From CAYGJN01 sp964350135 (GTDB taxonomy: Bacteria > Bdellovibrionota > Bacteriovoracia > Bacteriovoracales > Bacteriovoracaceae), in NCBI GenBank assembly GCA_964350135.1, contig CAYGJN010000106.1, positions 1 to 9,005 of the forward strand: DNA of 9,005 bases. Direction: 5' to 3'. Below, one piece after another: positions 6,029 through 9,005 of the stretch. Below the pieces are notes generated by a model. That model searched no databases. It worked only from the letters and a program-made list of their open reading frames with translations, and had not been told where the DNA came from. Both the position numbers and the translations under genes were made by a program. Each line of letters opens with the position of its first letter. Position 1 is the stretch's first letter.

Positions 6029-6127
6029 ATAAAACGTCCTTCGATTAGTTCTTTTATAGAACTTCAAATAGAAAACATTGACGAGGAACCAGACTCGAGG
6101 AGCTTAGCTAGAGGATCTCAGAAATGA
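6029..6127 (+). CDS. Possible 32-codon small gene with ATA start
   Basis: An open frame of 43 codons runs from 5999 to a TGA at 6125-6127 that overlaps the ATG of the next gene as ATGA, the same stop-start overlap used in the operon upstream. It contains no ATG, GTG or TTG. AGGAG at 6017-6021 stands exactly 7 nt before an in-frame ATA (6029), which would give a 32-residue acidic product with the segment ENIDEEPDSRSLARGSQK at its C-terminus. The composition looks like real protein rather than random AT-rich DNA. It has no signal peptide or membrane segment. The alternatives are a leader that couples translation to the CNNM/CorC gene, the remnant of a larger gene, or chance; a frame this long is not rare enough to exclude chance. 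Confidence 0.35.
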   Translation: MKRPSISSFIELQIENIDEEPDSRSLARGSQK

Positions 6128-7401
6128 GTGAAACAGTTGAGGTCATTTTTCTTATTATCTCTATTATACTCTCAGGATTTTACTCAGGCTCTGAGGCTGC
6201 GCTTGTTTCTATTAGTGTAGATAGATTAAAAAGATTGATGGAAGAAAAAGATAGTAGGGCCTTTGAATTTCTTTTAAACAAGCCCCATGCGGTTATGAAT
6301 ACAATTCTTCTAGGTAATAATGTTGTTAATATTTTTGCAGCTTCTCTTGCTACTAATATTTCGGCTCGTTATTTTGATGATCAAGCTCTTGCTATTAGTG
6401 TTGGTATAACGACAGCTCTTATTTTAATTTTTGGAGAGATTACTCCTAAGACTTTTGCAAGAACTCACGCAGAGAGATTGGCCATTCCCATATTGAGAAT
6501 TCTACAAGTTAATTATTTTCTCTTTTACCCAGTGGTTCGGTTGATTACATTACTTATTCGTAGTGTTTTAGGAAAAAATGCTCAAATTAGAGGGCATGTT
6601 GTAACTAAAAGAGATATTGAGTATTTGGTTAACCGTGCAGAGGAAGATCAAACCATAGACTCAAAACAAATTGATCTCTTAAATTCAATACTTGAATTCC
6701 CTAAAATTAAAGTTAAAGACATAATGATTCCTCGCTCGAAAATTGTTTCTATTGCTATAGATGCAGAGTTTGAAGTTATTATTAATGTGATTAAAGAAAG
6801 TGGTCATTCTCGTTATCCTGTTTTTGATAGCGAACTTGATGAGATGCTTGGATTTCTTCATGTAAAAGATTTGGCCTTTATTTCCAGAGGTCAGCCCTTT
6901 GATATATCTTCATACCTCAAACCACCATTTTTTGTTTACGAACATATGAAAATTCAGGCTGTGTTTGATCATATGAATAGACGTAAAGCGCACCTTGCAC
7001 TTGTTAAAGATGAGACTGGTCTAATAGTAGGTATTATTACTCTTGAAGATATTATGGAAGAGATCTTTGGAGATATTGTTGATGAGCATGATGCTATTGA
7101 AGATACAGTTGAAGGTTCTCAGCCTGCGCAAATTAATGGTTCAGGAATAATCGTTTCTGGTTCTATTTCTTTAAGAGATCTTGATAATACATATGATGTT
7201 GGAATTCCTTTGAATGATAATTATTCGACTCTTACAGGTTTTCTCTTAGATACCCTTGGTGATAATTTTCCAAAGTCTGGACAAATTGTTTTTTGGGAAG
7301 GTTTTTCTTTTGAACTAAAAAAGATAGAGAACCATCTAATTGAAGAGGTCTATATTACCAAGGTTAAAGATAGAGAAAGTTCTTCCACCGAGAATACTTA
7401 A
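6124..7401 (+). CDS. CNNM/CorC family protein (DUF21, CBS pair, CorC_HlyC)
   Basis: This is a full-length 425-residue membrane protein of the CNNM/CorC (often called hemolysin C-like) family, whose members act in magnesium or cobalt efflux. The DUF21 transmembrane domain covers about 1-155 and has the conserved SGFYSGSEAALVS (17-29), GNNVVN (64-69) and GEITPK (104-109) motifs that line the ion site in structurally studied homologues. A CBS pair follows (about 195-320): the first has IKVKDIMIPRSKI and GHSRYPVFD, the second ends in IVGIITLEDIMEEIFGDIVDEHD. In homologues this pair binds ATP and Mg2+. The C-terminal CorC_HlyC domain (about 335-420) is complete. GAGG at 6111-6114 lies 9 nt before the ATG. 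The stop overlaps the ferredoxin stop on the other strand. Ion-transport function is inferred from the family; the hemolysin name is historical. Confidence 0.93.
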   Translation: MSETVEVIFLIISIILSGFYSGSEAALVSISVDRLKRLMEEKDSRAFEFLLNKPHAVMNTILLGNNVVNIFAASLATNISARYFDDQALAISVGITTALILIFGEITPKTFARTHAERLAIPILRILQVNYFLFYPVVRLITLLIRSVLGKNAQIRGHVVTKRDIEYLVNRAEEDQTIDSKQIDLLNSILEFPKIKVKDIMIPRSKIVSIAIDAEFEVIINVIKESGHSRYPVFDSELDEMLGFLHVKDLAFISRGQPFDISSYLKPPFFVYEHMKIQAVFDHMNRRKAHLALVKDETGLIVGIITLEDIMEEIFGDIVDEHDAIEDTVEGSQPAQINGSGIIVSGSISLRDLDNTYDVGIPLNDNYSTLTGFLLDTLGDNFPKSGQIVFWEGFSFELKKIENHLIEEVYITKVKDRESSSTENT

Positions 7402-7709
7402 ATTTCGAATTCTTTAATTACAATATCCCCAATTACTTTGGCCCTACAACTTAAACGCAGCTTTTTACTTTCATCAAATTTATAAGTTTTATAAACAGAG
7501 GCTAGAGTATCTGCCTCAACCTCTCCGGGTTGGTCTAAGTTTTCCGCGCCTTCCAGGACTTCAACTTTACAAGCGCTACAAGACCCAGAAAGGCAGCCAT
7601 GGGGAAGCTCAAAACCATGTCTTTCTAGACCTTCAAAAAGCACCTCATTGTTCTTTAATTCAAAGGATTTAGACTCGTTATTAGCTTGTTTTAGTGACAC
7701 AGTGGGCAT
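7398..7709 (-). CDS. 2Fe-2S ferredoxin
   Basis: This 103-residue electron carrier of the plant/vertebrate-type beta-grasp ferredoxins probably works in the cytoplasm. Cluster ligands are C39, C44 and C47 in CLSGSCSAC and C88 in RLSCRA, the C-x4-C-x2-C...C spacing of this fold. The acidic stretch GEVEADTL (62-69) between them is typical of the partner-binding surface. The N-terminal strands (MPTVSL...KSFELKN...VLFEGLERHG) and the C-terminal VIKEFEI strand complete the fold. The partner is unknown; there is no reductase or Isc gene next to it, so an Isc-type role is not supported. AAGGA lies 11 nt before the ATG, slightly far. The gene ends tail to tail with the CNNM/CorC gene in a 4-bp TTAA overlap and diverges from the leucine dehydrogenase gene across 82 bp. 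Confidence 0.93.
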   Translation of the reverse strand: MPTVSLKQANNESKSFELKNNEVLFEGLERHGFELPHGCLSGSCSACKVEVLEGAENLDQPGEVEADTLASVYKTYKFDESKKLRLSCRAKVIGDIVIKEFEI

Positions 7710-7791
7710 GTTACTTACGTCCTTGTTATTTTATAAGAATTCAGCACGTTATCATAGTACACCCCCCGTGAAATTTTAAGGGAGAAATTGA
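7710..7791. promoter_or_regulatory. Divergent promoter region, ferredoxin/leucine dehydrogenase
   Basis: This 82-bp gap must hold the promoters of both flanking genes. For the dehydrogenase, TATCAT at 7750-7755 is a reasonable -10 hexamer, and AAGGGAG (7778-7784) with a 7-nt spacer is a strong Shine-Dalgarno sequence. For the ferredoxin, TTATAA (7731-7736, self-complementary) is a reasonable -10 element on the minus strand. I see no good -35 box for either and no clear operator palindrome. A run of six C bases lies at 7762-7767. Confidence 0.4.
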
Positions 7792-8916
7792 ATGACATTA
7801 TTTGAAAATATGTATTCCATGGGTCACGAGCAAGTTGCTTACTTTAGTGACGACTCTTGCGGACTTAAGGCCATTGTAGCTATTCATGATACGACTCTTG
7901 GTCCAGCTCTTGGTGGTTGCAGAATGTGGCCTTACGCCTCTGAGCAAGACGCATTAACGGATGTTCTAAGACTTTCTAAGGGAATGACTTATAAAGCTTC
8001 TATCTCTGGCCTAAACCTTGGTGGTGGGAAAGCAGTTATTATTGGTGACCCTAAAAAAGATAAATCTGAAGCACTCTTTAGATCTTTTGGTCGTTTTATT
8101 AAATCATTGAATGGTCGTTATATAACAGCAGAAGATGTGAATATTGGTGTTGAAGATATCGAACATATTTACACAGAGACTTCTAATGTTGTTGGAGTTG
8201 CAAAAACACATGGTGGTTCTGGAAATCCTGCTCCATACACTGCTCGCGGAGTTTTTCGTGGCATTGAAGCTGCTTGTACTAAAGTCTATGGTTCAAAAGA
8301 TTTAAAGGGCAAAGTTATTGCTGTTCAGGGAGTTGGCTCAGTTGGTACTTACCTTTCTCAATATCTTGACGAAGGTGGCGCAAAGATTCTTTTTACAGAT
8401 ATTAACGAAGACAATATTAAGCGTATGAAAGAACAAGTTCCAAATGCTGAGTTTGTAAACCCTGATGAGATTTATTCTTTAGACTGCGATATTTTTGCTC
8501 CTTGTGCTCTTGGTGCTGTTATCAATGATGACACAATCGACAAACTTAAATGTAAAATTATTGCAGGTGCTGCTAATAACCAACTTAAAGAAGATCGTCA
8601 TGGAAATATCATTCGTGAAAAAGGTATTCTTTATGCTCCAGATTATCTTATCAATGCAGGTGGTTTGATGAATGTATCTATCGAGTATGAGGGATGGAGT
8701 GATGAGAAATCAAAAAGAATGGTTGATACAATTTACGATAAAACGATTGAGATATTTAAAATAAGTGAAGAACAGAATATTCCAGTTCATCAAGCAACAG
8801 ACCTTCTTGCTGAAAAAAGAATTGAATCTCTTAAAAATATCAAATCAAATTACCTTGGTAAGAATCTCCACCTCTTCCCAGGAAGACAAACACGTCACCA
8901 AAATCAAACTTTATAA
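7792..8916 (+). CDS. Leucine dehydrogenase (Glu/Leu/Phe/Val dehydrogenase family)
   Basis: This enzyme oxidatively deaminates leucine and other branched-chain amino acids to the keto acid and ammonia with NAD+, or runs in reverse. It is 374 residues, close to the 364-367 of the Bacillus and Geobacillus enzymes, and collinear with them. The substrate domain shows TTLGPALGGCRMW (34-46), K68 in KGMTYK, the catalytic K80 in LNLGGGK and D115 in ITAEDV, the same positions as in Bacillus. The Rossmann domain shows the dinucleotide loop VQGVGSVG (178-185) and D203 as the acidic residue binding the adenosine ribose of NAD. CDIFAPCALG, AGAANNQL, LYAPDYLINAGG and a variable tail about ten residues longer than usual follow. 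An in-frame TGA directly precedes the ATG, so the start is secure. Leucine rather than phenylalanine or valine specificity is inferred from overall similarity. Confidence 0.96.
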   Translation: MTLFENMYSMGHEQVAYFSDDSCGLKAIVAIHDTTLGPALGGCRMWPYASEQDALTDVLRLSKGMTYKASISGLNLGGGKAVIIGDPKKDKSEALFRSFGRFIKSLNGRYITAEDVNIGVEDIEHIYTETSNVVGVAKTHGGSGNPAPYTARGVFRGIEAACTKVYGSKDLKGKVIAVQGVGSVGTYLSQYLDEGGAKILFTDINEDNIKRMKEQVPNAEFVNPDEIYSLDCDIFAPCALGAVINDDTIDKLKCKIIAGAANNQLKEDRHGNIIREKGILYAPDYLINAGGLMNVSIEYEGWSDEKSKRMVDTIYDKTIEIFKISEEQNIPVHQATDLLAEKRIESLKNIKSNYLGKNLHLFPGRQTRHQNQTL

Positions 8917-8920
8917 AATT

Positions 8921-8959
8921 TATCTGACAAAAGAGCATAAAAAACTTTTTTGTCAGATA
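8921..8959. terminator. Strong inverted repeat after leucine dehydrogenase
   Basis: The arms TATCTGACAAAA (8921-8932) and TTTTGTCAGATA (8948-8959) are perfectly complementary over 12 bp. In RNA the stem can grow to 15 bp with one G-U pair (8933-8935 with 8945-8947), leaving a 9-nt A-rich loop. It begins 4 bp after the dehydrogenase stop, the usual place for a terminator, but it is A/T-rich and is followed by TATATCCCCCTG rather than a T-run, so factor-independent termination would be weak. It could instead protect the mRNA 3' end, or be an operator: GTCAGA appears again at 8981-8986. Confidence 0.55.
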
Positions 8960-9005
8960 TATATCCCCCTGTAATTTAATGTCAGAGCTTTACCGTCACG
9001 TTTTT

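Noticed and set aside
6003..6032. Tiny frame from ATG ATG at 6003 ending at TAA 6030-6032
   Set aside because: It has nine codons, no Shine-Dalgarno sequence and no useful link to the downstream frame; no canonical slippery heptamer supports a frameshift into that frame.
6047..6063. Inverted repeat AGTTCT-TTTAT-AGAACT as a terminator or operator
   Set aside because: Six A/T-rich base pairs with a 5-nt spacer are common by chance in DNA of this composition, there is no T-run, and it lies inside the possible small coding frame.
6078..6109. Promoter with TTGACG at 6078-6083 and a -10 near TTAGCT
   Set aside because: The spacing is about 20 bp, the -10 match is poor, and transcription would start on top of the Shine-Dalgarno sequence of the CNNM/CorC gene.
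8765..8974. Plus-strand open frame over the end of the leucine dehydrogenase gene
   Set aside because: It is an out-of-frame shadow of the dehydrogenase that runs through the inverted repeat; its product has no domain-like features.

Overview
The window is AT-rich, densely packed bacterial chromosome with no sign of phage, transposon, CRISPR or RNA genes. The mix (RNase Y, a close relative of Bacillus-type leucine dehydrogenase, a DusC-like dihydrouridine synthase, and several lineage-specific secreted or membrane proteins) and the low G+C fit a predatory bdellovibrio relative such as Bacteriovoracales. That placement is an inference from general resemblance; no marker gene here proves it.

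Left part (1-2150): the 3' end of the RNase Y gene enters from the left edge and is followed almost at once by a small four-helix membrane protein gene. These meet, tail to tail with a 23-bp overlap, a minus-strand tRNA-dihydrouridine synthase gene. The dus gene and the next plus-strand operon diverge from a 58-bp gap that contains a perfect 11-bp inverted repeat abutting the dus start.

Centre (2151-5943): seven plus-strand genes overlap or lie within 5 bp of each other and look like one operon: a CYTH-domain phosphohydrolase/cyclase, two tandem paralogous secreted proteins with a conserved cysteine pair, a MutT-type Nudix hydrolase, an eight-helix membrane protein with a GHWYLV motif, a membrane protein with four CxxC knuckles, and an alpha/beta hydrolase probably starting at TTG. 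No single pathway is obvious; the two secreted paralogues and the two membrane proteins are the least understood part.

Right part (5944-9005): a 180-bp gap carries a 13-bp palindrome over a -10-like element, then a short open frame that ends in an ATGA overlap with a CNNM/CorC-type protein (DUF21 plus CBS pair plus CorC_HlyC domain), probably an ion exporter. A minus-strand 2Fe-2S ferredoxin gene ends in a 4-bp TTAA overlap with it. The ferredoxin diverges from a leucine dehydrogenase gene whose 3' flank holds a strong 12-bp inverted repeat.

Two frames (the membrane protein after RNase Y and the short frame before the CNNM protein) have a Shine-Dalgarno-like sequence exactly 7 nt before an in-frame ATA and no other start at good spacing. 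This is the most unusual pattern in the window, though it is unproven.
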